A stretch of DNA of 64,000 nt from an uncultured Porphyromonadaceae bacterium (GTDB lineage: Bacteria > Bacteroidota > Bacteroidia > Bacteroidales > Muribaculaceae): positions 1 to 64,000 of the forward strand of contig CAMWLC010000003.1 of NCBI GenBank assembly GCA_947174995.1, read 5' to 3'. Numbering within the stretch: the first letter of the stretch is position 1; each line of letters opens with the position of its first letter. Both the position numbers and the translations under genes were made by a program. Under the pieces are notes generated by a model, which was given only the letters and a program-made list of their open reading frames with translations, was not told the origin of the DNA and ran no database searches. Of this stretch, positions 39,852-49,151 are shown one piece after another.

Positions 39852-40826
39852 TTAGTTAGTGGAATTGTCAGTGGAATTGTCGGAAGCGCTCGCGGCCGGC
39901 TTCTTCTTCATCTTGACGCGCATAGTATCGAAGCCCTTGCCGAAGACGCCGTTGACCGCCCCCTGCGTGATGAAGGCATTGTCGTCGATGGCCTTCACGA
40001 TTCGGAAGATGGTCACCGACTCCATGCGGCGACACCACACCATGAGGATCTTCATCTCCTTCTTGGAATACCATCCCATGCCGTCAAGCACCGTCACGCC
40101 CCTGTGGGCCTCGGAATTGATGACGTCCGCTATCTCGCGCCATTTCGTGGAGAAGATCATGAACTGCGTGGCCTGGCGGTTGGTGTTGATCACCAGGTCG
40201 GTGCAGAAGGCGATCACGTAAGTCACCACCAGACCGTAGACGATGATGGGCACCCTGGCCTCGAGTCTTTCGGCCACCGTGCCGTCGAAGGGGAGGAAAA
40301 TCGAACTCGCCACGATGGTCATGTCCACGAAGACCATCGTGCGCCCTATGCTGACGTTGCTCACCTTCGACACCATGGCCGCTATGATGTCCGTGCCCCC
40401 CGAGGAGCCGTTGTGGATGAAGATGGTGCCCACGCCTATGCCGGAGAGCACCGCTCCGAGGATTGCCGACATCGTTATGTCGGCTATGAGGGGATGGCCG
40501 AGATTCATGAAGAAATTCTCGAAGAAACCGATACTCAGCGCCACGACCGTGGTGCCGAAGATGGTGCGCATCACGAACTGCTTGCCGACCACGCGGAAGG
40601 CGATCGCCAGCAGCAGGAGATTGCCCACATAGAGCGTCACCGCCACGGGAATGGCCTTGTTTGTAGCGAAATAGATGAGCGTACCGAAACCGGTCATGCC
40701 CCCCATTACTATCTCGTGAGGGAGGATGAAAGCTGAGAAACCCACGGCATACAGCAGGATGCCGAATACTATCATGATGTAGTCCTTGATGGACGTAAGC
40801 GAAGATAATTTCAAGTGTCGGGTCAT
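39852..40826 (-). CDS. YitT-family (DUF161/DUF2179) membrane protein (324 aa)
   Basis: Five or so membrane segments in the first 200 residues (for example YIMIVFGILLYAVGFSAFIL and MSAILGAVLSGIGVGTIF) are followed by a soluble C-terminal DUF2179 domain (about 225..300: KEMKILMVWCRRMESVTIFRIVKAID). This is the standard YitT layout, a family of unclear transport function. The C-terminus is Lys- then Ser/Asn-rich. The start is placed at the ATG at 40826 because a complete promoter ends just upstream; an in-frame ATG at 40859 would lie in that promoter. Confidence 0.88.
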   Translation of the reverse strand: MTRHLKLSSLTSIKDYIMIVFGILLYAVGFSAFILPHEIVMGGMTGFGTLIYFATNKAIPVAVTLYVGNLLLLAIAFRVVGKQFVMRTIFGTTVVALSIGFFENFFMNLGHPLIADITMSAILGAVLSGIGVGTIFIHNGSSGGTDIIAAMVSKVSNVSIGRTMVFVDMTIVASSIFLPFDGTVAERLEARVPIIVYGLVVTYVIAFCTDLVINTNRQATQFMIFSTKWREIADVINSEAHRGVTVLDGMGWYSKKEMKILMVWCRRMESVTIFRIVKAIDDNAFITQGAVNGVFGKGFDTMRVKMKKKPAASASDNSTDNSTN

Positions 40827-40858
40827 AGACTTTGGTTGAATGGTTGGGAAATCCGCCA

Positions 40859-40888
40859 CAAAATTACTGAATAAATTTCAAATCACAA
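40859..40888 (-). promoter_or_regulatory. Promoter of the YitT-family gene
   Basis: Minus-strand TTG (40888..40886), 19 bases, then TAATTTTG (40866..40859). A perfect -7 box at proper spacing, and the reason for choosing the 40826 start. Confidence 0.7.
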
Positions 40889-40898
40889 TTATTTTGGC

Positions 40899-40906
40899 TA
40901 AATTTG
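40899..40906 (+). promoter_or_regulatory. Promoter -7 box of the outer-membrane barrel gene
   Basis: TAAATTTG on the plus strand, 31 bases before the ATG at 40938. It is arranged back to back with the YitT promoter. Confidence 0.5.
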
Positions 40907-40937
40907 CCTCATCAAACCCATATCTTTAACTCCCTGT

Positions 40938-41639
40938 ATGAAAATCAATGCAAAGGGCCTTGTCTGCGCAGCGGCGTCGGTTTCCGTCGCCGCGCTTCCC
41001 GCGGGCGCCTCGGCCCAGGACTTCTTTTCCACCGACGCCCCGGAGAAGATGCTCACCATAGGTGTGCGTGCCGGACTCAACAACAGCAACGTCACCATCA
41101 ACAAGAACACCTTCGATCTCTGGAACGTCAATTCCTGGGGCCTGGGCACGAATTTCGGCGCCGAAGTCGGGATTCATTTCCGCGACTACCTGTCGATTCG
41201 CCCCTCCTTCTGGTTTGAGTCGCGCTCCGGCAGCTACGCATACGCCTCCCTCGTTGCCGACGCGGCCAATCCCGAGACCCTCGGCGAGCTGGTGCAGCTC
41301 GGCCATTACCGCACGTATCACTTCACCATCCCCGTTATGGCCGTGGTCAGCTTCAACATCACGGAGAATCTCCGCTGGAACGTCATGGCCGGCCCCTACA
41401 TCTCCTGGCGTCTCGGCACGACGGGCAACGGCATCGTGGAGATACCCCGCGGCGAGGACACCTATACCGCCGACCGCAAGAGCTTCGACGCCGGACTGCG
41501 CATCGGCACCGGTCTGGAGCTGCGGCGCCACTGGGTGCTGGAGGCAGCCTACGAGGCCGGAGGATGTCACGCCTGGAAGGATGGCAGCCTCGGGGGGCGC
41601 AACAAGGCCTGGCTGTTCTCCGTCGGCTATAACTTCTAA
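40938..41639 (+). CDS. Outer-membrane beta-barrel protein (233 aa)
   Basis: A clear signal peptide (cleavage after GASA at about 26) leads into alternating aromatic and polar strands typical of a small eight-strand barrel of the PorT/OmpW-like type: TIGVRAGLNNSNVTIN, FGAEVGIHFRDYLSIRPSFWF, NVMAGPYISWRLG. The last residues, SVGYNF, are the usual barrel-closing end. Its job is unknown; it may be a small channel or adhesin. It converges on miaA with stop codons overlapping by four bases. Confidence 0.85.
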   Translation: MKINAKGLVCAAASVSVAALPAGASAQDFFSTDAPEKMLTIGVRAGLNNSNVTINKNTFDLWNVNSWGLGTNFGAEVGIHFRDYLSIRPSFWFESRSGSYAYASLVADAANPETLGELVQLGHYRTYHFTIPVMAVVSFNITENLRWNVMAGPYISWRLGTTGNGIVEIPRGEDTYTADRKSFDAGLRIGTGLELRRHWVLEAAYEAGGCHAWKDGSLGGRNKAWLFSVGYNF

Positions 41640-42541
41640 CCCTTCCCGGCTATAGCTTTCAATTTCGCGAGGGCCTCCCCGAGGGAGAGGCGCAGGATGT
41701 CGGGGTCGCGCTTGAGCCATGTCAGCTGTTTCTTGGCGTAGACGCGCGTGTTTTTGGCTATACGGGCCACGGCCTCATCCCTGCTCATCGTGCCGTCAAA
41801 CCATGCGAACATCTCCCGCAGACCCACGGTGTCGAGCGAGTTGAGTCCGCGCAACGGATAGAGGCGCCGCGCCTCCTCCTCGAGTCCGGCCTCCATCATG
41901 CGCTCCACGCGCCCGTTGATGCGCCTGAAGAGCTGCTCCCTGGGATGATCGATCATCATTCGTGTGACCGCGAAATCCCGGGGAGCCGTGCGTTTGCCCG
42001 AGAGGAGCGAAGAGTAGGGTCTCCCGGAGAGGAGCGAGATCTCCACGGCGTGAAACACCCTGCGGAGGTTCGCGCGGTCCACGCGTGCATGATACTCAGG
42101 GTCGAGCATCCGCAGCCTCTCCAGCAGCCATGCGTCTCCCTTCTCCCCCCATTCCCCCTTCAGCTCCTCGCGAAACGCGGGGGGCACATCGGGAAGATTG
42201 TCAAGGCCGAAGCAGAGGGCATCTACATATAGCATCGAGCCTCCGCACACCACCACTTGCCCGTGGCCCTCATCCCCGAGCCGTCCGATTATCTCCCTCG
42301 CCTCCGAGGCGAAACGGGCCGCACTGTATTCCTCCGTGAGGTCGAGACACTCCATGAGGTGATGCCTCACTCCGCCGCGCTCCTCCTCGCCTGGCACGGC
42401 CGTGACTATGGGCATCCCGCGGTAGATCTGGCGCGAATCGGCCGAAATGATTTCCGTGTCGAGCAGCCGCGCCGCCTCCACAGCAAGGGCCGACTTCCCG
42501 GAGGCAGTCGGCCCTGTGATGACGATCACGTGAGGTATCAT
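41636..42541 (-). CDS. miaA: tRNA dimethylallyltransferase MiaA
   Basis: MiaA adds a dimethylallyl group to A37 of tRNAs that read codons starting with U. The P-loop GPTASGKS is at 10..17. [31 protein letters not shown] and the C-terminal [15 protein letters not shown] are all family signatures. The length of 301 is normal. It overlaps pepT by ATGA, so its translation is coupled to pepT. Confidence 0.97.
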   Translation of the reverse strand: MIPHVIVITGPTASGKSALAVEAARLLDTEIISADSRQIYRGMPIVTAVPGEEERGGVRHHLMECLDLTEEYSAARFASEAREIIGRLGDEGHGQVVVCGGSMLYVDALCFGLDNLPDVPPAFREELKGEWGEKGDAWLLERLRMLDPEYHARVDRANLRRVFHAVEISLLSGRPYSSLLSGKRTAPRDFAVTRMMIDHPREQLFRRINGRVERMMEAGLEEEARRLYPLRGLNSLDTVGLREMFAWFDGTMSRDEAVARIAKNTRVYAKKQLTWLKRDPDILRLSLGEALAKLKAIAGKG

Positions 42542-43758
42542 CTTTCGGCTACGAGGCGGCAGATGTTGACGATGACGTCGGTGGCCTTCTCCATCGACTG
42601 TATGGCCACGAACTCATACCTGCCGTGGAAATTCTCTCCGCCGGCGAAGATGTTGGGGCAGGGGAGACCCTTGAAGGAGAGCTGGGCGCCGTCCGTGCCG
42701 CCGCGGATGGGCTGCACGCGGGGCGTCACGCCGCTGTTGCGCATGGCCTGTTCGGCTATCTCGATGATGTGCATCACCGGCTCGATTTTCTCGCGCATAT
42801 TGTAATACTGGTCGTTCAGCTCCACGGTGCAGCATCCGGGATACTCTTCGTTGATCTTGCGGCCCAGATGTTCCATCTCGCGCTTGCGGCTCTCGAAGCG
42901 GGCGCGGTCATGATCGCGTATGATGTAGGAGAGGGTGGTCTCCTCCACGGTGCCGTTGATGCCCACGAGGTGGTAGAAACCCTCATACCCTTCGGTGTGT
43001 TCGGGGGTCTCCCAGCTGGGGAGCATGGAGATGAAGCGGTTTGCCACGCGGATGGAATTGACCATCTTGTGTTTCGCCGTGCCGGGATGCACATTGCGTC
43101 CCTTGATGACCACGCGGCAGCCGGCCGCATTGAAATTCTCATATTCGAGTTCGCCCACGGCTCCGCCGTCCATCGTGTAGGCCCAGTCGGCGGCGAAGAG
43201 CTCCACATCAAACTTGTGCGCCCCCTTGCCGATCTCCTCGTCGGGATTGAAGGCTATGCGCACCTTGCCGTGCTTGATCTCGGGATGAGCCTGGAGATAG
43301 GCCACGGCGGAGAGGATCTCGGCGATGCCGGCCTTGTCGTCGGCCCCGAGGAGGGTCGTCCCGTCGGTAACGATGAGATCCTGGCCCACATAATTCAGGA
43401 GTTCGGGAAACTCCGAGGGGCTGAGCACTATACCCTGCTCGGCGTTGAGGGTGATGTCCTTGCCGTCATAATTTCTCACGATGCGGGGATTCACGTGGCG
43501 GCCTGACATATCGGGAGCCGTGTCCATATGGGCTATGAAGCCTACCGTGGGAACCATCTCGTCCGTATTGGATGGGAGAGTGGCCATCAGATAGCCGTTG
43601 TCGTCAAGGGTAATTTCTTCGAGGCCCATCTTCTCCACCACATCGCGGAGATAACGGGCGAACTCCATCTGGCCCGGAGTGGAGGGGGTGAGGTTGGTCT
43701 CATCGTCGCTCTGCGTGTCGAAGCGCACGAAATCGAGGAAGCGCTCTGTAACTGTCAT
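42538..43758 (-). CDS. pepT: Peptidase T (tripeptide aminopeptidase)
   Basis: A cytoplasmic M20-family di-zinc exopeptidase removing the N-terminal residue of tripeptides. HMDTAPD at 77..83 carries the first zinc ligand. The bridging Asp is in [11 protein letters not shown], the catalytic Glu pair in NPDEEIGKG, and the last ligand region in [12 protein letters not shown]. The length of 406 is typical. First gene of a two-gene unit with miaA; a full promoter lies upstream. Confidence 0.97.
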   Translation of the reverse strand: MTVTERFLDFVRFDTQSDDETNLTPSTPGQMEFARYLRDVVEKMGLEEITLDDNGYLMATLPSNTDEMVPTVGFIAHMDTAPDMSGRHVNPRIVRNYDGKDITLNAEQGIVLSPSEFPELLNYVGQDLIVTDGTTLLGADDKAGIAEILSAVAYLQAHPEIKHGKVRIAFNPDEEIGKGAHKFDVELFAADWAYTMDGGAVGELEYENFNAAGCRVVIKGRNVHPGTAKHKMVNSIRVANRFISMLPSWETPEHTEGYEGFYHLVGINGTVEETTLSYIIRDHDRARFESRKREMEHLGRKINEEYPGCCTVELNDQYYNMREKIEPVMHIIEIAEQAMRNSGVTPRVQPIRGGTDGAQLSFKGLPCPNIFAGGENFHGRYEFVAIQSMEKATDVIVNICRLVAER

Positions 43759-43811
43759 GGTATATACAGGTGTTTATAGACGGTTTTATTATTGTTGTCG
43801 GAATCGCGTTG

Positions 43812-43842
43812 CAAACTTAATAAAATTTTTTCAGACCTGCAA
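43812..43842 (-). promoter_or_regulatory. Promoter of pepT-miaA
   Basis: Minus-strand TTG (43842..43840), 20 bases, then TAAGTTTG (43819..43812). Both elements match the Bacteroidota consensus. Confidence 0.7.
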
Positions 43843-43886
43843 GCGCAGGGCCTTAACAAACGGCGTTGCCCCGGCGTTATATCAAC

Positions 43887-44645
43887 ATGGAAAAGAAAGG
43901 AACGTTTTACAACGTCTGGCGCGGGTCGCTCGTGGTGCTCGCGCTGACGCTTCCTGCCATCGCGGTGGAGTTGGGCGATATGAAGGCGGATGACGCCGGA
44001 ATCCCCGTGGCCGCTGCCGCCCCCGTGTCTGCACGCACACCGGAGGTGGAGAAGCACGCCGTGAAAAAGGTGCTTCTTATCGGCGACAGCATGACCGGAT
44101 GGATGGGGGAGCGTCTCGAGGCATACGGCCGTGAGAACGGTTTTGAGGTCGCCACCGTGGTGTGGGACGGAAGCACCATCCGCAAGTGGGGCGACTCGGC
44201 GTCGCGCATCAGTGATTTCGTGGCTAAGGAGCATCCCGACGCCGTGATGGTGTCGTTGGGGCTCAACGAGCTGCTGGAAAAGAATCCCTCGGCCCGTTAC
44301 GCCTCGAGCATGGCGGCCATCAAAGGGGCCGTGGGCAATCTTCCGATGCTTTGGGTCGGGCCTCCGAGCTGGCCCGGCAAACCCGGTGGCGAAGCCCTCA
44401 ACGCATGGCTTGAGGAGGAGATGGGAGAGGGGAACTTCTTCCGCAGTTCCTCGCTCACCTTAGGACGCCAGAGCAAGACCAATCCCCACCCCACGCGCGA
44501 GGGTATGAGCAAATGGGTGGACGCCATAGTGGAATGGCTTCCCGAGCATGGCAATCTCTCCTTCCCGGGGCTGCGCAAGCCCTCGGGACAGCAGATGGTG
44601 AGGGGAAAAAGTTTCACCTACCGCAAGATGAAGGAGCGGCTTTGA
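43887..44645 (+). CDS. SGNH/GDSL-like hydrolase, exported (252 aa)
   Basis: A hydrophobic N-terminal helix (SLVVLALTLPAIAVEL) acts as signal or anchor. The SGNH blocks are visible: IGDSM with the nucleophile Ser68, an Asn block SLGLNEL (Asn127) and the catalytic His201 in NPHPTREG. The acidic residue normally three places before that His is a Thr here. Such enzymes often move or remove acetyl groups on surface sugars; the DUF459-type relatives have the same layout. I use the ATG at 43887; an upstream in-frame TTG is less likely. It ends before a shared bidirectional terminator. Confidence 0.8.
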   Translation: MEKKGTFYNVWRGSLVVLALTLPAIAVELGDMKADDAGIPVAAAAPVSARTPEVEKHAVKKVLLIGDSMTGWMGERLEAYGRENGFEVATVVWDGSTIRKWGDSASRISDFVAKEHPDAVMVSLGLNELLEKNPSARYASSMAAIKGAVGNLPMLWVGPPSWPGKPGGEALNAWLEEEMGEGNFFRSSSLTLGRQSKTNPHPTREGMSKWVDAIVEWLPEHGNLSFPGLRKPSGQQMVRGKSFTYRKMKERL

Positions 44646-44686
44646 CCGGGAACTCCCCGAGAGATGTAATCGTGTAATGTACAAAT

Positions 44687-44723
44687 AAAATGGGCGAAGC
44701 TCGATTCGAGCTTCGCCCATTTT
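44687..44723. terminator. Bidirectional terminator
   Basis: A perfect 17-bp stem (44687..44703 with 44707..44723), a three-base loop, an A-tract on one side and a T-tract on the other. It separates the convergent SGNH hydrolase and Ig-repeat genes and works in both directions. Confidence 0.92.
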
Positions 44724-44740
44724 GCTTATATTCGGGATAG

Positions 44741-47599
44741 TTACTTCACGATCACCTTGGAGGTCTTTCCATTGATGACGCGGATGTAGAGGCCCTGTGC
44801 GGGCTTGTCGGCGATGCGGCGGCCGTTGAGGTCGTAGTAAACGGCTACGCCGTTTTCGCTTTCGATCGCTTCCACGCCTACCATGATGTCAAGGTTGGCG
44901 GTCTTGATGTCTGAACGCTCGCCGGTGGTCTTATTTTCAGCGTAGTATGTGAGGTCGCCGAGAGTGTCGAGTTCGAGCGGATCGGTGTAGAGCTGGTAGC
45001 CCTCGAGTGGTTCGGCGTCGGCGGCACGCATCACGCGTGCACCCTCGGGTTCGGAGGTGGGGTAGGGAGCCCATTTGTAGTAGAAAGCGATACCCTCCAC
45101 TTCGGGGAATGTTATCACGCCCACATTGTAGGTGCCACGGTTCTCGGTTGTCACCTCAGGCTCCGGGAGCGTGCTCCAGTCGTAAGTGGCCATCTTGGAG
45201 ATGGAGATTACGATTTCGTTGAAGCGGCTCTGGTCGGGATTGGTGAATGTAACGCTGTTGATGCCTCTTTGGCCATCGGATGTCCATACACCCTGAGTGC
45301 TGGAATTCGTATTGTAAGTTCCTACCGAAGGCTCGGAGCTAAACTGACGGCTGGAAGTAAAATCAAAGTCAATCTGATCCAGTTGATAACCGGCGGGAAC
45401 GGAGATGGTCATTATATCACTTTGATACAGTCTCAGCTGACCTTGTGTGACCTGAGATTCGTTGCTGTTATGCTTCTCAAATGAGAGAGTGGCAAGACCT
45501 TCGGTGAGGTCACCGTCGGAAATCTTCCAACCGTCGTGTTCACCATTTTTGAAGTCTAATGTTACAGCACTGGGGTTGAACACGGTGACGGTGAAGGAAG
45601 CGGTGGCGGCTGCATAGTCGTCATTGCCGGCGAATACAGCGGAGATGGTGGCCACGCCCAGACCGATTATTGTAACGGCGCCGGTCTCGTCAACGGTAGC
45701 GACGTTCTCATCGGAGGTGGTGTAGGTCACGGGGAGGTCGTGGGGGTTGTGGAGGGTGGGAGCGGTGAAGTTTTCAGCTTTGCCGTCAACAAATTCCACG
45801 TTGATATTCTCGATGCCTGTGCCGTCGTATGCCAAGTCGGGAGAGGGGAGAGTCACGGTCAGTGTGTACTCTGCTGTTCCGGCAGCATAATCTCCGGTCT
45901 CCTCGCTGGAGGCGGAGATGATTGTTGTGCCGAAGCCGAGAAGGGTGACCTTACCCTCGGCGTCCACGGTTGCTACAGCGGTGTTGGAAGAGGTGTAGGT
46001 AACGGTCAGGTTGTGGGGATTGTCAAGCTTGGGGAAGGTGTTCTCCTCACCCTTGACCACGCTAACCTCGGATGCTACGATGTCATCAGCATCGACAAAG
46101 GAGAGCTCTGCGTTTGCAAGAACCGAGGAAGGCTTGAAGAAGATCATTAAGCTTATTATACGTAGCTGAGTGCTGTCTTCATTTGTGATTACAAGGGATG
46201 TAACCGGATGCTGGCCGCAGGGAGTCCAGATGTTTCCGGTAAGCGTGCCATGATCGTCTTTATCCGATTCGGAAGCGTCGAAGTAATTGCCTTTTGCTGT
46301 ATAACTACCTTCGGTATTGAGTTCCATATAATCGATTTCCCAACCAGCTTCCATCGTTATGGTAGCGGTGTTATGTATATACATACGGATGTCGTTAGAG
46401 GAATCATAATATGCGGGGGCAGTTTGACCGGAACCTTTTGCAAACTCCACCGTCGCGATTTTGACACCTTTGGTATTAATGAGGTCGTAAGTGCCGACAA
46501 CGGATTGTCCATTCGTGAATCCCATTTTGGTTGAATCGAAAGTTACCGAATTGGGGTTATTGACCAAGATGTTGTACTTGGCTTGGCCGGCCTCGTATTC
46601 GTCGGTTGCTTCGGTGGCGGCGGTGATGGTGGCGGTGCCGTAGCCGACGATGGTCACGTTGCCTTCGCCGTCGACGGTTGCCACAGCGTCATTGCTGGAG
46701 CTCCAGGTGACAGCGAGGTTATTGGGGTTGGAAAGTTCGGGAGCGGTGAAGGTCTCACCGAGTTCCGCCGAGTAGTCCACGACGCCCTCACCCGGGAAAG
46801 CGATTCCGGCAGGCTTGAGGATGACGGTAAGGGTGTATTCCGCCTTGCCGGCAGCAAATTCGTCTGTCTCGGCGCTCTCTGCCGTGATTACTGTTTCTCC
46901 GGCACCCACGATGGTGACAGTGCCCTCATCATTTACCGTGGCTACATTCTCGTTGGAAGAGGAGTAGGTCACTTCGAGATTGTTGTCGTTAGTGAGAGTG
47001 GGAGCTGTGAAGGACTCGCCCATCTGAACCGTGTACTCCTGCTCTCCCTCGAATATGAGACCGGCGGGCTTTAGACCCGGAGTAGACGAACTGTAGTTTT
47101 CCCATGTCAGGTTCCAGATGGATACACGGTCCTTATTGCTTGTGTAATGTGACGGGGAAAGGTTGGTGATTTCTATTACAAAGTCTCCTGTGACATTGAA
47201 CTCCTCGGAAGTGAAGGAATATACCTGCTTTTGGGTTACGCTTGTCTCCGTCAGTGTCTGTGACTTTACTACGGCACCATTCTGCAGAATGTCTATTTGG
47301 AGACTTACACCTTTGGTTTCACTGAAAGTGTTGGCATAGTTGAAAGAGAGGGTCGATATACCCCCTGTGAGTGTCGGTGAGGTGATTGAACCAACTGCAG
47401 TTGTTTTGCCGTTGAGCGTGGGAGCATTGACGCCATCGATAGATACGAAAGCAGCATTTTTAATCACCCATCCATCCGCAGTAGTGGTGCTGGTATAGCT
47501 GGAGTTAGAGCCTGCGGCTTCAATGTCAGCCTTGTTTTCTGCCCACAAGGTTACACCTGCTACCAGCAATACCGCGAGAGAAAGTAAAAACTTTTTCAT
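44741..47599 (-). CDS. Secreted Ig-repeat protein with C-terminal sorting-like domain (952 aa)
   Basis: A signal peptide (KKFLLSLAVLLVAGVTLWA) is followed by a probable jelly-roll domain (about 25..165). Next come two bacterial Ig-like repeats (about 175..345, with SSSNENVATVNDEGTVTIVG and a near copy), a second jelly-roll domain, two more Ig-like repeats, and a third jelly-roll domain. Near the C-terminus is a chitobiase C-terminal-like segment, and the end (VAVYYDLNGRRIADKP, GLYIRVINGKTSKVIVK) resembles type IX secretion sorting domains. It is probably a secreted or surface adhesin or glycan-binding protein; no enzyme motif is seen. Confidence 0.82.
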   Translation of the reverse strand: MKKFLLSLAVLLVAGVTLWAENKADIEAAGSNSSYTSTTTADGWVIKNAAFVSIDGVNAPTLNGKTTAVGSITSPTLTGGISTLSFNYANTFSETKGVSLQIDILQNGAVVKSQTLTETSVTQKQVYSFTSEEFNVTGDFVIEITNLSPSHYTSNKDRVSIWNLTWENYSSSTPGLKPAGLIFEGEQEYTVQMGESFTAPTLTNDNNLEVTYSSSNENVATVNDEGTVTIVGAGETVITAESAETDEFAAGKAEYTLTVILKPAGIAFPGEGVVDYSAELGETFTAPELSNPNNLAVTWSSSNDAVATVDGEGNVTIVGYGTATITAATEATDEYEAGQAKYNILVNNPNSVTFDSTKMGFTNGQSVVGTYDLINTKGVKIATVEFAKGSGQTAPAYYDSSNDIRMYIHNTATITMEAGWEIDYMELNTEGSYTAKGNYFDASESDKDDHGTLTGNIWTPCGQHPVTSLVITNEDSTQLRIISLMIFFKPSSVLANAELSFVDADDIVASEVSVVKGEENTFPKLDNPHNLTVTYTSSNTAVATVDAEGKVTLLGFGTTIISASSEETGDYAAGTAEYTLTVTLPSPDLAYDGTGIENINVEFVDGKAENFTAPTLHNPHDLPVTYTTSDENVATVDETGAVTIIGLGVATISAVFAGNDDYAAATASFTVTVFNPSAVTLDFKNGEHDGWKISDGDLTEGLATLSFEKHNSNESQVTQGQLRLYQSDIMTISVPAGYQLDQIDFDFTSSRQFSSEPSVGTYNTNSSTQGVWTSDGQRGINSVTFTNPDQSRFNEIVISISKMATYDWSTLPEPEVTTENRGTYNVGVITFPEVEGIAFYYKWAPYPTSEPEGARVMRAADAEPLEGYQLYTDPLELDTLGDLTYYAENKTTGERSDIKTANLDIMVGVEAIESENGVAVYYDLNGRRIADKPAQGLYIRVINGKTSKVIVK

Positions 47600-47678
47600 G
47601 CTTTGGTAATTAATTGAAAAGAAGTTAGTTAGTAAGGTAGGATCAAGTTTATGCTTCTTCCTTCCCTTATTTTGGGTG

Positions 47679-47686
47679 CAAAGTTA
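47679..47686 (-). promoter_or_regulatory. Promoter -7 box of the Ig-repeat gene
   Basis: Minus-strand TAACTTTG, a perfect TAnnTTTG box, giving a leader of about 70 bases. No convincing -33 TTG. Confidence 0.5.
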
Positions 47687-47737
47687 TATATAATTTTCCG
47701 AAAAGAGCATGATAATCAGGTGATTTTTTGGCCATGG

Positions 47738-47785
47738 CCCTAAAAATTAGGGTTTAGGGTTTGTAGGGACGTGGCGTGCCACGTC
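47738..47785. repeat. Telomere-like run and REP-like hairpin in a 306-bp gap
   Basis: In the gap 47600..47905 there is a small hairpin (CCCTAA 47738..47743, TTAGGG 47747..47752), then TTTAGGG-type units running to GTAGGG. A second hairpin follows (GACGTGGC 47768..47775, GCCACGTC 47778..47785). The twelve bases GTAGGGACGTGG recur, inverted, upstream of valS at about 56638..56655. The remainder of the gap holds the promoter box and the terminator listed separately. Confidence 0.6.
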
Positions 47786-47865
47786 TGCTTTGAACAAAGA
47801 TTATAGCCCACCGCTATTTCGGATTTTTTGCTTTTAATGCGGAGATGGCATTGGTTGATGTGGTT

Positions 47866-47899
47866 ATAATGCGGACATCGCACGCGATGTCCGCATTAT
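47866..47899 (-). terminator. Terminator of the trpS operon
   Basis: A 16-bp perfect stem (47866..47881 with 47884..47899) seven bases after the stop of the nucleoside-gate gene. No long T-run follows, so it may also be a REP-type hairpin. Confidence 0.65.
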
Positions 47900-47905
47900 A
47901 TTTGA

Positions 47906-49141
47906 TTACGGGTCAACGAAGAAGAGGTAGGCGAAGAGGATGGCGGCGATGGCGCCGGTGATGTCGGCGAGCAGGGCGTAGCCGGCGGCGTAGCGCGTTT
48001 TGCTGACCCCCACGGAGCCGAAATAGACGGCCAGTATATAGAAGGTGGTGTCGGTGCTCCCCCTCACCACACCTGCCAGCCGGCTCACAAACGCGTCAGG
48101 GCCCTCCGCTTTCATCACGTCAAGCATCATGGCGCAGCTCCCGCTCCCGCTCAACGGTTTCATGAGCATCGTCGGCAACGCGCCAACCCACTGCGTATCC
48201 ACCCCCGCTTTTGCCACGAGCCATGCTACTCCGTCCGTCAGCGCGTCAAGCGCCCCTGATGCCCTGAACATACCGATGGCTACGAGGATAGCCACCAGAT
48301 AGGGTATTATCATCACAGCCGTCTTAAACCCCTCCTTCGCCCCCTCAATAAACACGTCATACACCCTGAGCCTCTTCCTCATCCCCATAGTGATAAAGGT
48401 GATTATCACCGAGAAGAGGATGAAATTCGCCGCGAAAGCCGAATATTCCTGTACCCTGTCAGCGGGAAGGGTCGAGAAAAACCAGGCGATTCCGCCGACA
48501 ACAGCGGCTATCCCCCCGAGCCAGCTCCAGAGCACGGCGTCCATGCGTATGCGCTGCCGCAGGCAAAGCGCGATCAGCCCCACGAGAGTGGCCACAGCCG
48601 TGGCAAGCAGGATTGGGAGAAAGACATCGGTGGGGTTGGAGGCTCCCCCCTGGGCGCGATACATCATTATGCTCACGGGTATCAGACACAGCCCCGAACT
48701 GTTGAGCACAAGAAACATTATCATCGCGTCGGTGGCCGTGTCCTTGCGGTCGTTGAGGGTCTGCATCTCCTGCATGGCACGAAGTCCCATCGGCGTGGCC
48801 GCATTGTCGAGGCCCAGCATATTGGCCGACACATTCATGAAAATGGCCCCCATCGCCGGGTGGCCTTTCGGTATGCCGGGAAAGAGACGCGAGAAGAGAG
48901 GAGACACCAGCCTCCCCATAGCCTCTATCACTCCGGCCCGCTCTCCTATTTTCATCAGCCCCATCCAGAGGGAGAGCACTCCCGTGAGGCCGAGGGAAAT
49001 CTCGAAGGCGAAAGCGGCCTGGGAGAAGGAGGCGTTCATGATGTCAGACCAGATGGCGGTGCCCCCCCCGGTGAGAGAGACGCCGGCGGCCATCAGAAAG
49101 GAGATTACGAAAAAGGCAATCCAGATATAGTTGAGAATCAT
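47906..49141 (-). CDS. SpmA-SpmB-type nucleoside-recognition membrane protein (411 aa)
   Basis: A multi-pass membrane protein made of two Gate (nucleoside-recognition) domains, equal to the SpmA and SpmB proteins joined in one chain. The first half has GAIFMNVSANMLGLDNAATP (about 97..116), the second KPLSGSGSCAMMLDVM and VRGSTDTTFYILAVYF. In sporulating bacteria these act in spore-core maturation. In non-sporulating Bacteroidota the role is unknown, probably small-molecule transport. It follows znuC by 10 bases, in the trpS operon. Confidence 0.88.
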   Translation of the reverse strand: MILNYIWIAFFVISFLMAAGVSLTGGGTAIWSDIMNASFSQAAFAFEISLGLTGVLSLWMGLMKIGERAGVIEAMGRLVSPLFSRLFPGIPKGHPAMGAIFMNVSANMLGLDNAATPMGLRAMQEMQTLNDRKDTATDAMIMFLVLNSSGLCLIPVSIMMYRAQGGASNPTDVFLPILLATAVATLVGLIALCLRQRIRMDAVLWSWLGGIAAVVGGIAWFFSTLPADRVQEYSAFAANFILFSVIITFITMGMRKRLRVYDVFIEGAKEGFKTAVMIIPYLVAILVAIGMFRASGALDALTDGVAWLVAKAGVDTQWVGALPTMLMKPLSGSGSCAMMLDVMKAEGPDAFVSRLAGVVRGSTDTTFYILAVYFGSVGVSKTRYAAGYALLADITGAIAAILFAYLFFVDP

Positions 49142-49151
49142 GCTGAGTGCG

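Noticed and set aside
36271-43506. Long plus-strand frames opposite the lipoprotein, receptor and pepT genes
   Set aside because: Gly/Val/His-rich products typical of the reverse strand of GC-rich genes.
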